A DNA stretch of 64,000 bases from contig NZ_QOVF01000003.1 of NCBI RefSeq assembly GCF_008365385.1, forward strand, positions 519,807 through 583,806, written 5' to 3'. Of the stretch, positions 17,611 through 27,571 are shown piece after piece. Made by a program: the position numbers and the translations under genes. The first letter of the stretch is position 1. Every line of letters begins with the position of its first letter. The DNA is from Halopseudomonas laoshanensis. Its GTDB lineage: Bacteria > Pseudomonadota > Gammaproteobacteria > Pseudomonadales > Pseudomonadaceae. The notes below the pieces were generated by a model. It did no database searches. It worked only from the letters and a program-made list of their open reading frames with translations, and was not told the DNA's origin.

Positions 17611-18951
17611 TCAAGGAGTCCGACGAATTACATCCCCGAGTATATTGATCATCCGGTCGATATGGCTCTTCTCGACAATCAGCGGCGGCGACATGGCAAT
17701 AATGTCACCGGTGCAGCGTACCATCAGACCGTCCCAGTAACAGGCCTCGAACACCTCGTAACCACGTGCGCCGGGTTCGCCCTCGCGGCTGGCCAGATGC
17801 ACGGCACCAACCAGGCCAGTGTTGCGGATGTCGATCACATGGTGCATGCCCTTGAGACTGTGCAGACCTTCCTGCCAGTAGATTTCCAGCTCCTGGGCAC
17901 GGGTCAGCAGGCCGTCGCGGGCATAGATATCCAGCGTCGCCAGTGCGGCGGCAGCGGCGACCGGGTGGCCGGAATAGGTATAGCCGTGGAAGAATTCGAT
18001 CAGGCCTTTGGGGCCGTGCATAAACGCCTGTTGAATCTGCTCGCTGACAAACACCGCACCCATGGGAATGGCACCGTTGGTCAGGCCTTTGGCGGTGGTC
18101 ATGATGTCCGGAGTGACTTCCCAGCGCTGCGAAGCAAAAGGCGCGCCGACGCGGCCATAGCCGGTAATCACTTCATCGAAAATCAGCAGGATGCCGTGCT
18201 TGGCGGTGATTTCACGCAGGCGCTTGAGGTAGCCGACCGGCGGCAGAATGACGCCGGCAGAGCCGGACATTGGCTCAACGATCACCGCGGCGATATTTTC
18301 CGCGCCGTGCAGCGTAACCAGTTTTTCCAGATGATCAGCCAGTTCCGCGCCGTGCTTTGGCAGGCCGCGGGTAAAGGCGTTGCGTTCCAGATCCAGCGTG
18401 TGCGGCAGGTGATCGACGCCGGGTAATTGCACGCCAAAGGCTTTGCGGTTGTTGACCATGCCGCCGACGGAAATGCCGCCAAAACCGACACCGTGATAGC
18501 CCAGCTCGCGACCGATCAAACGGGTGCGGGTGCCTTCACCGCGGGCACGCTGGTAAGCCAGCGCAATCTTCAGCGCGGTGTCTACCGACTCGGAGCCAGA
18601 GTTGGTGAAGAACACCCGATCCAGGCCCTTGGGGGCGATCTCCACCAGGCGCTCGGCAAGCTGGAACGGCAGAGGGTGACCCATCTGAAATGTGGGGGCG
18701 AAATCCATCTTGACGATCTGCTTGCTCACCGCTTCGGCAATTTCCTTGCGGCCGTGCCCGGCATTGCAGCACCACAGCCCCGAGGTACCGTCGATGATCT
18801 GTCGGCCTTCGACGTCGGTGTAGAACATGCCTTCGGCGCTTTCCAGCATGCGCGGGCGGCTCTTGAACTGACGATTGGCGGTAAATGGCATCCAGAACTC
18901 GTCAAGACTTTGGTCCTGTGACTGGGTAGCGGGCTGTTGCATGCTGTTCAT
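17611..18951 (-). CDS. bauA: Omega-amino acid:pyruvate aminotransferase (beta-alanine type)
   Basis: The start chosen is MNSMQQPATQSQDQSLDEFW with AGGAA eight bases upstream; the open frame extends further but lacks support. The 446-residue class III aminotransferase has FTNSGSESVDTALKIALAYQ, GYHGVGFGGISVGGM, the cofactor aspartate in GILLIFDEVITGYGR and the PLP lysine in MTTAKGLTNGAIPMGAVF. It is very close in layout to the beta-alanine:pyruvate enzyme of Pseudomonas, which yields malonate semialdehyde for the adjacent dehydrogenase. Divergent from an MFS gene across 290 bp. Confidence 0.9.
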   Translation of the reverse strand: MNSMQQPATQSQDQSLDEFWMPFTANRQFKSRPRMLESAEGMFYTDVEGRQIIDGTSGLWCCNAGHGRKEIAEAVSKQIVKMDFAPTFQMGHPLPFQLAERLVEIAPKGLDRVFFTNSGSESVDTALKIALAYQRARGEGTRTRLIGRELGYHGVGFGGISVGGMVNNRKAFGVQLPGVDHLPHTLDLERNAFTRGLPKHGAELADHLEKLVTLHGAENIAAVIVEPMSGSAGVILPPVGYLKRLREITAKHGILLIFDEVITGYGRVGAPFASQRWEVTPDIMTTAKGLTNGAIPMGAVFVSEQIQQAFMHGPKGLIEFFHGYTYSGHPVAAAAALATLDIYARDGLLTRAQELEIYWQEGLHSLKGMHHVIDIRNTGLVGAVHLASREGEPGARGYEVFEACYWDGLMVRCTGDIIAMSPPLIVEKSHIDRMINILGDVIRRTP

Positions 18952-19241
18952 GGGGCTTTCCTGGCGCTGCTGTAGCGGGTGGTTGCGTGGCGAAGACAAT
19001 GATACCAAAACAAGAGATCGCCCCGAGTTTATGTCAAAAATAACAAACGAAAAAGACCGTGTTTCGCATTTAAACGCAATATCTACTGACCTTCTGTCAA
19101 ATATATTGAATTTACTGAGTCGGCTGATTACTGTTTGTCAGATCGAAGCCCGTCCCTTATGCCCTTTTGTCCGTTGAGCGGGCGCCCAGGGGTGTGCGCT
19201 GCACTTAGGGTTTGGCTCTCAAGGGTGGGATAGACACGAGT

Positions 19242-20408
19242 ATGGATTGGAAAACCTACGGGATTGTGACCACGGCAGTGATCTGCGTCGGACTGGCGCT
19301 GGGCATTACCCTGCCGCTGGTGTCCTTGCGCCTGGATGAGTGGGGTTATGATGCCTTTGCCATCGGCGTTATGGCGGCTATTCCGGCGGTGGGCATGCTG
19401 GTCGGCGCCAAGATCACCGCGCGGCTGGCGGGTTGGCTGAGTACCGAGAATGCCATGCGGCTGGTTATGGTTTGCAGCGCCATATCGGTAGGGTTGCTGG
19501 CGGTGTGGCCGAGTTATGCGTTGTGGCTGGTCCTCAGGCTGGTGCTCGGCGTCTCGCTGACGGTGACCTTTGTGCTCGGCGAAAGCTGGATCAATCAACT
19601 GATCGAAGATCGCCTGCGTGGCCGGCTGGTCGCGGTCTATGGCAGCGCCTTTGCGCTTAGCCAATTGTGCGGCCCACTGTTGCTGGGCGTCATTGGCACC
19701 GATGATGACATCGGCTTCTGGTTGTCCAGTGGCTTGCTGCTATTGGGCTTTGTGTTGCTGCTGCAAGCCACCGGCGCTCCGGTAGTGGATGCGGCCAGCA
19801 CCTCGGGCAGGGCCTTGATGGGTTTTGTGCGCAAATTGCCGGCGGTGGCCTGGGCGGTGATGCTGTTTGCTGCATTCGAGGCGATGACGCTGACCTTGTT
19901 GCCGGTGTATCTGATCCGCGAAGGTTTTGATGCGCAGCGTGCGCTTTTTATGGTTGGCGCCGTGGTCATTGGTGATGCGGCCCTCCAGGTACCGATCGGC
20001 TGGCTGGCGGACAAGCTGTCGCGTACCACGTTGTACAAAGCATGTGGTCTGGTGCTGCTGGTCTCCAGCCTGACGATACCAGCAATTCTGCAGAGCGTAT
20101 TGATCTGGCCGGTACTGGTGCTCTTTGGTGCCAGCGCTGGCGGGTTATATACCTTGTCACTGATCCTGATCGGGCAGCGTTACCGGGACGATGCGCTGGT
20201 GCGAGCCAATGCGCATATCGCAATGCTGTGGGGGATTGGCAGTCTGCTCGGGCCGTTATCGACCGGCGCCGCGAGTCAGTGGCTGAGCAGCCATGCGCTG
20301 CCGTTGCTGATGGCTATTGCCGCTTTGGTTTTTATCGTTCTGGCCTGGCAGCGCGGGGCGTTCAGCGACGTTGCCGTCGCTGCGCCGCAAACCGACCGTA
20401 CAGCTTAG
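19242..20408 (+). CDS. MFS transporter, YcaD-like
   Basis: The ATG at 19242 begins MDWKTYGIVTTAVICVGLAL; an upstream TTG would add ten residues with no family support. The 388-residue protein has twelve predicted membrane segments and the MFS loop pattern between segments 2 and 3 (VGAKITARLAGWLSTENAMR), plus LVLGVSLTVTFVLGESWINQ, a feature of YcaD-like drug/solute exporters. Substrate unknown. Divergent orientation to the bauA-type gene could mean shared control by an unlinked regulator. It converges with the TonB-receptor gene. Confidence 0.88.
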   Translation: MDWKTYGIVTTAVICVGLALGITLPLVSLRLDEWGYDAFAIGVMAAIPAVGMLVGAKITARLAGWLSTENAMRLVMVCSAISVGLLAVWPSYALWLVLRLVLGVSLTVTFVLGESWINQLIEDRLRGRLVAVYGSAFALSQLCGPLLLGVIGTDDDIGFWLSSGLLLLGFVLLLQATGAPVVDAASTSGRALMGFVRKLPAVAWAVMLFAAFEAMTLTLLPVYLIREGFDAQRALFMVGAVVIGDAALQVPIGWLADKLSRTTLYKACGLVLLVSSLTIPAILQSVLIWPVLVLFGASAGGLYTLSLILIGQRYRDDALVRANAHIAMLWGIGSLLGPLSTGAASQWLSSHALPLLMAIAALVFIVLAWQRGAFSDVAVAAPQTDRTA

Positions 20409-20454
20409 CGAGTCCCAGTGCGGCCAGGACTCTTCCACACCAAGCTTACTGGCC

Positions 20455-22536
20455 TTAGCGCCACTGGTACTGCAGGCCGACGCCAACCAGCCATTGCCGA
20501 TCCGGTGCCGGCTCGTAATAGCGGGCTCCCGCACCGTTGACGATAAGCGAACCGATATATTCACGGTCACCCAGATTATCAATCCGCGCGAAAGGTTCGA
20601 CTTCCCAATTGCCGACCGCATGCGTGTACGCCGCGCGCCAGTTGAATACTGCATAGCCGGAGGCCGCCTCTGCGGTGTTGTCATCGGTGGCGTAGCGCTG
20701 ACTTAGGCTCTGGGCCTCTAGCGCGGTAATAAAGCCCGTGCCGGGCGGTTGCCAGCTGAGCTCAGCAAACAGGCTATGGCGGGGCACACCAGGCAGGGTG
20801 CGACCTGACAGATCGCTGCCATCGGCGCGCTGGTATTCGTCGAAGCGTGCATCCAATAGCGTATAGGCCAGATAAGCGCTGATGCCGTGATCAAAGCCCT
20901 GCTCTACCGCCAGTTCTATACCGCGTCGGGTCGAGCGCCCGGCGTTGGCAAAGGTGCCGCGTCCGGTGAGCTGCTGCTCTTCGCCGGCTACAATCTCGTC
21001 TTCTACCCGGCTTTCGAACAGCGCCAGATCAATGCGCGTCTGATCCTGACGATATTTCATACCAATTTCGGCGTTGCGCGACTTGCTCGGTGTCAGATCA
21101 AAGTTCAGACCGCTACCCTGGGGCTGGTAGGCCAGTTCCTGAAAGGTCGGCGTTTCAAAACCCTGTCCCAGCGCAGCGTACAAGCTTACCGCTGGCGTCC
21201 ACTGATAGCTTAGTCCGAGAGCTGGATTGGTCTGGCTGTAACGCACGCTGCCGCTATCGTCCTGACCGTCGATTAGATAATCGTCGTCCGAATCAAACTC
21301 GACGCGGCTGTGACGCACGCCTGCCGTTAGCGTCCAGCGCGGGTCCAACTGCCAGGTACTGATCAGATAGGCATCCTGGCTGTCGACGGCGTTGAACTCA
21401 TCGCGCTGCTGAGCGCCTTTGCGACCGGTCTCGTTGACGAAGCCCTGACGTTGTTCGCCCTGGTAGTCATAGGTCACGCCGGCAGCCAGCTCGACGGGCA
21501 GGCCGAATGCCTCGGTATTGCGTTGCCAGCCCAGTTCACCACCGCCAAAATTGCGATCCAGCTCTATCACTCCACCGCCAGAGAACTGGCCGCCGCCCGG
21601 GAACGCCAGATACTGCTGCACATAACGTTCGCCGCCATAGACCATGGCGGTCACCTGATCATCGTTGCTCAGCCGTCGGGTGTAATTCAGCCCTGCCTGA
21701 TTGTGTCGCACGGTCTTGCGCGTATTGAAGGTCTGGCTGCCGGCTACGGACTGGCGCCGATCTTCACGCACCTGCTGCGCAGTCAGACCCAGCGGGTCCT
21801 CGGTTTCCGGCTGGTCCAGGCTGTTAATCAGCAGGGTCAGGCTGGAGGCGTCATCGATATCCCAGCCCAGGCGCAGGTTGGCAGTGTCGCGCTGGGTTTT
21901 GCTGTGGTCGCGATAGCCGTCGGTATCCAGGCGGGCGACGTTGGCGTTGATATTCAGGTCGCCATGCTGGCCACCGTAGCGCAGGCGCGAGCGGCGCAGG
22001 CCGTCGGGGCCGAAGGCGCTGCGGCTTTCCAGCGTCGGGTAGAAACTGCCTTCCCCGGTAAAGCCCTGAATGATGCCGCCAGAGGCGTTGCCGTATAGCG
22101 TGGTCAGCGGGCCGCGCAGCACTTCGATGCGCTGCATGCTATCCAGATCGAACAGGGCTGGCTGGCCCTGGCCGTCGGGCATGGTTAGCGGAATGCCGTC
22201 CTGCACCAGGCGCACGCCCCGTACGCCGAAGGCCGCGCGCGCACCGAAACCTCGGGAGGATATCTGCAGATCCTGGGCGTAATTCTGCCGGTTTACGGCC
22301 ACCAGGCCGGGCACCCGTTGCAGCGACTCGGATAGATTCGCGCCCAGGTTGGAGGTCTCGAGCTCGTCCGCCGACAGGGTGCTGCGAGCCAATGGCAAGC
22401 GCGTGTCGTCCTCCTGCGCCTCGCTACCCAGCACTACTTGCGCGGGCAGGCTGAGCTGGCGTTCCTGGGCGATGCTGGCAGCCGGAAAGCTCAGGCTGGA
22501 GAGAATGCCAATGGCGCATGGTGCAATTTTTTTCAT
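20455..22536 (-). CDS. TonB-dependent outer-membrane receptor, YncD/PqqU-like
   Basis: The 693-residue protein has a signal peptide (MKKIAPCAIGILSSLSFPAA, SIAQ), a plug domain with ESLQRVPGLVAVNRQNYAQD, SSRGFGARAAFGVRGVRL and GIPLTMPDGQGQPALFDL, and a 22-strand barrel ending in a terminal aromatic-basic strand (GLQYQWR). The plug phrases, LDTDGYRDHS and the closing EYIGSLIVNGAGARYYEPAP closely follow what I recall of Escherichia coli YncD, renamed PqqU because it imports the cofactor PQQ. Ligand is therefore inferred as PQQ or a related small molecule. No Fur box was recognised upstream. Confidence 0.86.
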   Translation of the reverse strand: MKKIAPCAIGILSSLSFPAASIAQERQLSLPAQVVLGSEAQEDDTRLPLARSTLSADELETSNLGANLSESLQRVPGLVAVNRQNYAQDLQISSRGFGARAAFGVRGVRLVQDGIPLTMPDGQGQPALFDLDSMQRIEVLRGPLTTLYGNASGGIIQGFTGEGSFYPTLESRSAFGPDGLRRSRLRYGGQHGDLNINANVARLDTDGYRDHSKTQRDTANLRLGWDIDDASSLTLLINSLDQPETEDPLGLTAQQVREDRRQSVAGSQTFNTRKTVRHNQAGLNYTRRLSNDDQVTAMVYGGERYVQQYLAFPGGGQFSGGGVIELDRNFGGGELGWQRNTEAFGLPVELAAGVTYDYQGEQRQGFVNETGRKGAQQRDEFNAVDSQDAYLISTWQLDPRWTLTAGVRHSRVEFDSDDDYLIDGQDDSGSVRYSQTNPALGLSYQWTPAVSLYAALGQGFETPTFQELAYQPQGSGLNFDLTPSKSRNAEIGMKYRQDQTRIDLALFESRVEDEIVAGEEQQLTGRGTFANAGRSTRRGIELAVEQGFDHGISAYLAYTLLDARFDEYQRADGSDLSGRTLPGVPRHSLFAELSWQPPGTGFITALEAQSLSQRYATDDNTAEAASGYAVFNWRAAYTHAVGNWEVEPFARIDNLGDREYIGSLIVNGAGARYYEPAPDRQWLVGVGLQYQWR

Positions 22537-22602
22537 GGGAGTCGCTTGGTTGCTGTTATAGGAAAACGCTCAGTGTAGGCGGCTTATAAAAGCCGCAGGC
22601 GT

Positions 22603-23793
22603 TCAGTTATTGCGTTTGTCGGGGGACAGAATACGTTTGAGCGGCGGCAACAGGGTTTCGCTGCCACTGACCGAATCGGTGGCCAGTTGGTCGCGGAAGT
22701 TATCCAATGGCGGGTCGCTTTTATCATCGTGTTCGAATATGGGTGGGCTGAACATATAGGCCACCAGTAAGCGGTTCAATGCCGCCAGGCTATCACGGTG
22801 GGTGCGTTCGTACCCGTGGGTAGCGTCGGTGCCGAAGCCGATCAGGGCGATACGGGTGTCGGTGCCGGAACGGATCGCGGATTCCGCGTCGCTGTGGTAA
22901 TAGCGGAACAGGTCCCGGCGCACCGGAATTTCGTCGCGGTGACAAAGGCTCTGCAAATGCCGCGTCAGATGGTAATCGTAGGGGCCGCCAGAATCCTGCA
23001 TGCACAGGGTGACCGAATGCTCGGTGGTGCTCTGACCAGCAGCTGAAGGCGCGATATCCACGCCAACGAATTCGCTGACATCCCAGGGCAGCACTCCCGC
23101 CGAACCGGTGCCGGTTTCTTCGGTGATGGTGAAGACCGGGTGGCAATCCATCGGCAGCAGTTCGCCGCTGTCGACTACCTGCTTGATTGCGCTGAGCAGC
23201 GCAGCCGCACCAGCCTTGTTATCCAGATGCCGGGAATTGATATAGCCGGTATCAGTGAACTCGGGGCAAGGATCAAAGGCGACAAAATCGCCGAGATGAA
23301 TGCCCAGGGCTTCGGTTTCGGCGCGGCTGGTGGTGGCTGCATCTACGCGCAACTCGACGGTATCCCAACTCACCGCAAGATTGTCTACACCTTCATTAAA
23401 GGCGTGCCCAGAGGCCATCAATGGCAGCACGCTGCCGCGCAGGCAGCCGTGGTCGCCAAACAGGCTGACCCTGCTGCCTTCGGCAAAGCGGCTGGACCAG
23501 TGACCAATGGGTGCCAGTTCCAACCGCCCGTTGTCCTTGATGCCGCGGACCATGGCGCCGATGGTATCCAGGTGAGCCGCGATGGCGCGGTCCGGAGTAG
23601 CCTGCTTGCCTTTGAGCGTGGCGCGAATGGTGCCGCGCCGGGTCAGTTCATATTCCACGCCCATGGCGTCCAGGTGCTCGGCGACATAGCGGACGATGCC
23701 ATCGGTAAAGCCGGTGGGACAGGGAATGGCGAGCATTTCCAGCAGTGTGCGCTCGAGAAATTCCATGTTCGGTCCGGGGTAGGTCTCGGTCAT
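22603..23793 (-). CDS. M42-family peptidase of the NAGGN osmolyte system
   Basis: The start MTETYPGPNMEFLERTLLEM has AGGA upstream; the longer frame is rejected. This 396-residue zinc peptidase shows metal ligands in AAHLDTIGAMVRG, the SRHLDNKAGAAALLSA block, TITEETGTGSAGVLPWDV and FGTDATHGYERTHRDSL. It matches the osmoprotectant NAGGN-system peptidase family (TIGR03106), third gene of the asnO-ngg-peptidase cluster. It may recycle or trim the dipeptide osmolyte N-acetylglutaminylglutamine amide; its exact reaction is not established to my knowledge. Confidence 0.9.
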   Translation of the reverse strand: MTETYPGPNMEFLERTLLEMLAIPCPTGFTDGIVRYVAEHLDAMGVEYELTRRGTIRATLKGKQATPDRAIAAHLDTIGAMVRGIKDNGRLELAPIGHWSSRFAEGSRVSLFGDHGCLRGSVLPLMASGHAFNEGVDNLAVSWDTVELRVDAATTSRAETEALGIHLGDFVAFDPCPEFTDTGYINSRHLDNKAGAAALLSAIKQVVDSGELLPMDCHPVFTITEETGTGSAGVLPWDVSEFVGVDIAPSAAGQSTTEHSVTLCMQDSGGPYDYHLTRHLQSLCHRDEIPVRRDLFRYYHSDAESAIRSGTDTRIALIGFGTDATHGYERTHRDSLAALNRLLVAYMFSPPIFEHDDKSDPPLDNFRDQLATDSVSGSETLLPPLKRILSPDKRNN

Positions 23794-23839
23794 GCATTCC
23801 TCCGTCTGTGTGCCTGAGCTTCCTGTCGCTGCGCTGCCG

Positions 23840-25588
23840 TCATGATGGCGAGCGAGTGAGCGGAAACAACAGGTCGATAAAGCGTTCCGCGGTGGGTTGC
23901 GGTTCGTGGTTGGCAAGCCCTGGGCGCTCGTTCACCTCAATAATCACATAGTCTGGTTGATCCGGTTCGGGAACCATCATATCCAGTCCGGCGACGGGTA
24001 TTTCCAGTGCCTTGGCCGCGTCGATTGCGGCCTGCCGGAGCGTCGGGTCCAGCTTGCGTGTCACATCTACCAGCATGCCGCCAGTGTGCAGGTTGGCGGT
24101 GCGCCGCACGAACAATTGTTTTCCATAGGGTAATACATCATCCAGGCTGAAGCCCTGGACTTCAACCGTGCGCCGGGTTTCATCGTCCATCGGTATACGG
24201 CTTTCACCATAGGTGCTGGCCTGGCGTCGGCGGCTTTGCTTTTCAATTAGCTGGCGCAGGCTTTTTACCCCATCGCCGCATACTTCGGCAGGCCGCCTGA
24301 TCGCCGCCGCCACTACTTCGTAATTGATCACTAGCACGCGAAGATCCTGGCCTGGGTGGTAACTTTCCAGCAACACCTCGCTGTCGAACTGGCGCGCCGC
24401 GGCTACAGCAGACTCCAGCGCGTTGGCGTCGCGAATATCCACGGCTACGCCCTGCCCCTGCTCACCGTTGTTAGGTTTGACCACCACAGCGTTGTGCTCT
24501 GCCAAAAAGGCCGCGTTGACGTCGGCCGTGTCTGCCACCTTAAACCGCGGTGTGCTCAGGCCTTCGCGTTGCAGCGTCCGATGGGTCAGCTGCTTGTCCT
24601 GGCACAGGGTCATGCTGATGGCGCTGGTCAGATCGCTGAGCGATTCCCGACAGCGGATCCGGCGCCCGCCGTGGGTCAGGCTGAACAGTCCTGCAGGAGC
24701 ATCGTGGATATTCACCTCGATACCCCGGCGCCGCGCCTCGCGGGTGATGATGCGGGCATAGGGGTTCAGCTCCTGATCCGAGTCCGGGCCGATAAACAGC
24801 ACCTGGTTGATGCTGTTCTTGCGCTTCAAGGCAAAAGTACGCAGCTTGCGAAACCCCAGTTTGCGATACAGCGCTTTGGCCTGTTTATTGTCGTGCAGCA
24901 CCGAGAGGTCGAGGTAGGAACAGCTGCGGCTCATGAAATATTCGACCAGATGCCGAACCAGCGTCTCCCCTACGCCGAAGCGCTGAGTGCTGCTGTCTAC
25001 CGCCAGGCACCATAGGCTGGAGCCCTGCTCCGGGTCATTGAAGGCCTTGCGATGGTTCAGGCCCATCACCGTGCCGATCACTTCGCCGCTTTCCTCATCT
25101 TCCGCCAGCCAGAACACGGGGCCGCCGGCCTCCCTGGGCGTTATCTTGTCCGGGTCCACGCAGGCCATATTCTGCAGCTTGTAGAGCCGATTGATCGCCT
25201 CCCAGTCGGCATCGCCATGCGGGTGTCGCAGATTGAATCCTTGGGGGCTCTCATGTGCGGGCCGGTAATCGCTAAACCACAGGCGCAGGGTGTCAGAGGG
25301 GTCAAGGAACAGTTGCTGTGGCGCGAAGGAAAGTACCACCTGCGGATCTTCAACGTAGAGCACGATATCGCGCTCGCCAGGTTGTTCATCCAGGAGAGTC
25401 TCGGCCAGCAAGCGATAATCGGAAAAAGTCTGGCCGAACAACAATCTGCCCCAACCGCAATGCACCGCGGCATCGGTGGCCGCTCCGGTGCTGGTTCCCT
25501 GCTTGGCGTGACTCGCACGCAGACTCTCGAACGTGGGGGCATTGCCGCGCAGCATGCGTTGTTGATCCGGTGGCATGGGTCTGGACAT
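23840..25588 (-). CDS. ngg: N-acetylglutaminylglutamine synthetase
   Basis: The 582-residue protein is a two-domain enzyme. The N-terminal half is a GNAT acetyltransferase (SSLWCLAVDSSTQRFGVGET, then DLSVLHDNKQAKALYRKLGF), and the C-terminal half is an ATP-grasp ligase (VVVKPNNGEQGQGVAVDIRD, the metal region VIIEVNERPGLANHEPQPTA). This fusion is the Ngg signature (TIGR03103). It acetylates and joins two glutamines on the way to NAGGN, an osmoprotectant of Pseudomonas and Sinorhizobium. It lies between asnO and the peptidase gene, 13 and 46 bp away. Confidence 0.94.
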   Translation of the reverse strand: MSRPMPPDQQRMLRGNAPTFESLRASHAKQGTSTGAATDAAVHCGWGRLLFGQTFSDYRLLAETLLDEQPGERDIVLYVEDPQVVLSFAPQQLFLDPSDTLRLWFSDYRPAHESPQGFNLRHPHGDADWEAINRLYKLQNMACVDPDKITPREAGGPVFWLAEDEESGEVIGTVMGLNHRKAFNDPEQGSSLWCLAVDSSTQRFGVGETLVRHLVEYFMSRSCSYLDLSVLHDNKQAKALYRKLGFRKLRTFALKRKNSINQVLFIGPDSDQELNPYARIITREARRRGIEVNIHDAPAGLFSLTHGGRRIRCRESLSDLTSAISMTLCQDKQLTHRTLQREGLSTPRFKVADTADVNAAFLAEHNAVVVKPNNGEQGQGVAVDIRDANALESAVAAARQFDSEVLLESYHPGQDLRVLVINYEVVAAAIRRPAEVCGDGVKSLRQLIEKQSRRRQASTYGESRIPMDDETRRTVEVQGFSLDDVLPYGKQLFVRRTANLHTGGMLVDVTRKLDPTLRQAAIDAAKALEIPVAGLDMMVPEPDQPDYVIIEVNERPGLANHEPQPTAERFIDLLFPLTRSPS

Positions 25589-25601
25589 GGTCAGTCATTC
25601 C

Positions 25602-27374
25602 TTACAGATTATGCGCATCAAGCCACAGGCCAAGCATCGCCAGCTGCCAGAGTTTGGAGCCGCGCAACGGTGTGATGTGCGCCTTCGGGTCGCTGAGCAG
25701 GGTGTCGATATAACCTGGGTTGAACAGGCCACGCTCCAGAGCACGCTGACTGGTCAGCGACTCCGTTACCCAATCCAGCGTCGAACCTTCCAGATACTTC
25801 AACCCGGGTACCGGAAAGTAACCCTTGGGTCGGTCGATCACTGCAGCGGGAATCACCTTGCGCGAGGCTTCCTTGAGCACATATTTGCCGTCGTCCGGCA
25901 GCTTGAAACGGCCGGGCACTCTGGCTGCCAGCTCCACTACTTCATGGTCAAGGAAGGGTACGCGCGCTTCCAGGCCCCAGGCCATGGTCATGTTATCCAC
26001 GCGCTTGACCGGGTCATCGACCAGCATCACCTGAGTGTCCAGTCGCAGGGCCTTGTCCAGGCCGCTGCTCGCGCCCGGCTGAGCAAAATGTTCGCGAATA
26101 AAATCGCCGGCGTAGTCATGCGTAGCCCAGCCTGAACTAACGGTCTGCTGGTATTCGGCAAAGCTGCGATCCATGAACGCCTGCTGATAGGCGGCGACCG
26201 GATCAGCTGCTTGATCCACTTGCGGATACCAGTGGTAGCCGGCAAAGATTTCATCCGCGCCCTGACCGCTTTGTACCACCTTGCAATGCTTGCTGACCTC
26301 GCGTGATAACAGATAGAAGGCAATGCAATCGTGACTGACCATGGGCTCGTTCATCGCACCGATGGCACTCGGTAATTGGGCGATAATTTCCTGCTCGGGA
26401 ATCATCAACTGGTGATGCTCGGTGGCGAAGTGCTCGGCGATCAGGTCGGAATACTGAAACTCGTTACCGGCTTCGCCATTCACGTCGGCAAAGCCGATGG
26501 AAAAGGTTTGCAGTTTCTCCGCTCCCGCTTCGCGCAGCAGGCCGACCAGCAGGCTGGAATCGACGCCGCCGGACAGCAGCACGCCCACATCCACTGCGGC
26601 CAGATTGCGGCGTTTGACCGACATGCGCAGGCTATCGAGCACCCGGTCCTGCCAGTCGTCGAAGGTCAGCGACTGTTCGTCGGCGCGGGCGCCGTACTCC
26701 AGATCCCACCAGCGCTGCTGATGGCTGGTGCCGTCGCTTTCCACGCGCATCCAGTGGCCGGGTGGCAATTTTTCGATGCCGTTGAGTAGCGTCAGTGGCG
26801 GCGGCACGACGGCATGGAACGACAAATAATGATTCAGCGCGACCGGGTTGATGCTGGTATCGACGCCATCGCCTTGCAATAGTGCGGTGAGGCTGGAGGC
26901 GAAGCGCAGGCGCTGCTCGGTACGATTCAAATACAGCGGCTTGATGCCCAGGCGGTCGCGGGCGAGAAACAGGCGCTGGCTGTCGCGCTCCCAGATGGCC
27001 ATGGCAAACATGCCGTTGAGGCGCGGCAACAGCTTTTCGCCCCAGGCGTGATAGCCCTTGAGGATGACCTCGGTATCGCCCCCGGAAAAGAACCGGTAGC
27101 CCATGGCTTCCAGCTCGGCGCGTAACTGTGGGTAGTTGTAAATGGCCCCGTTGAATACCAGCGACAGGCCTGCCTCGGCGTCCACCATAGGCTGGCCGGA
27201 TGCTTCGGCGAGGTCCATGATCTTGAGTCTGCGATGACCCAGTCCCAGGCCGCCTTGGGCCCAGAGTCCCGAGGCATCGGGGCCGCGCTGTGCCATGTGC
27301 CGGGTAATACGATCCAGGGTAGCCATATCCGCTGGCAAACCATCAAAACGAAACTCTCCTGCAATTCCGCACAT
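25602..27374 (-). CDS. asnO: N-acetylglutaminylglutamine amidotransferase (AsnB-like)
   Basis: The 590-residue enzyme has a class II glutaminase domain whose nucleophile is Cys2 (MCGIAGEFRFDG) with LVFNGAIYNYPQLRAELEAM, and a synthetase domain with the PP-loop VGVLLSGGVDSSLLVGLLRE. As first gene of the NAGGN cluster it amidates N-acetylglutaminylglutamine to the final osmolyte NAGGN (TIGR03104 family) rather than making asparagine. Expression under osmotic stress is expected from studied homologues; no specific operator was recognised in the 197-bp upstream gap. Confidence 0.93.
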   Translation of the reverse strand: MCGIAGEFRFDGLPADMATLDRITRHMAQRGPDASGLWAQGGLGLGHRRLKIMDLAEASGQPMVDAEAGLSLVFNGAIYNYPQLRAELEAMGYRFFSGGDTEVILKGYHAWGEKLLPRLNGMFAMAIWERDSQRLFLARDRLGIKPLYLNRTEQRLRFASSLTALLQGDGVDTSINPVALNHYLSFHAVVPPPLTLLNGIEKLPPGHWMRVESDGTSHQQRWWDLEYGARADEQSLTFDDWQDRVLDSLRMSVKRRNLAAVDVGVLLSGGVDSSLLVGLLREAGAEKLQTFSIGFADVNGEAGNEFQYSDLIAEHFATEHHQLMIPEQEIIAQLPSAIGAMNEPMVSHDCIAFYLLSREVSKHCKVVQSGQGADEIFAGYHWYPQVDQAADPVAAYQQAFMDRSFAEYQQTVSSGWATHDYAGDFIREHFAQPGASSGLDKALRLDTQVMLVDDPVKRVDNMTMAWGLEARVPFLDHEVVELAARVPGRFKLPDDGKYVLKEASRKVIPAAVIDRPKGYFPVPGLKYLEGSTLDWVTESLTSQRALERGLFNPGYIDTLLSDPKAHITPLRGSKLWQLAMLGLWLDAHNL

Positions 27375-27528
27375 ACTGTCGCCCTTGTCAGGGGGTGAAT
27401 GTAGGTGGGCTTATTCGCCCCGTTGCTAGAGTATGGACAGGCAGACGGGCTTAGAGTTGCGTTTAGTAAAGTTGTGTTTGATAGGGATGCTGGGTACGTG
27501 GGGGTTCGGGCTTGGGGCTGCTCGTAGA

Positions 27529-27553
27529 CATCAGCCGGATGGCCCGGCTGATG
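27529..27553 (-). terminator. Hairpin downstream of hcp
   Basis: CATCAGCCGG and CCGGCTGATG form a perfect ten-pair stem with a five-base loop, 19 bp past the hcp stop. There is no clear T tract after it on the minus strand, so it may be a 3'-end stabiliser rather than a strong terminator. Confidence 0.6.
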
Positions 27554-27571
27554 GTGTTGCTGGCTTTCGAT

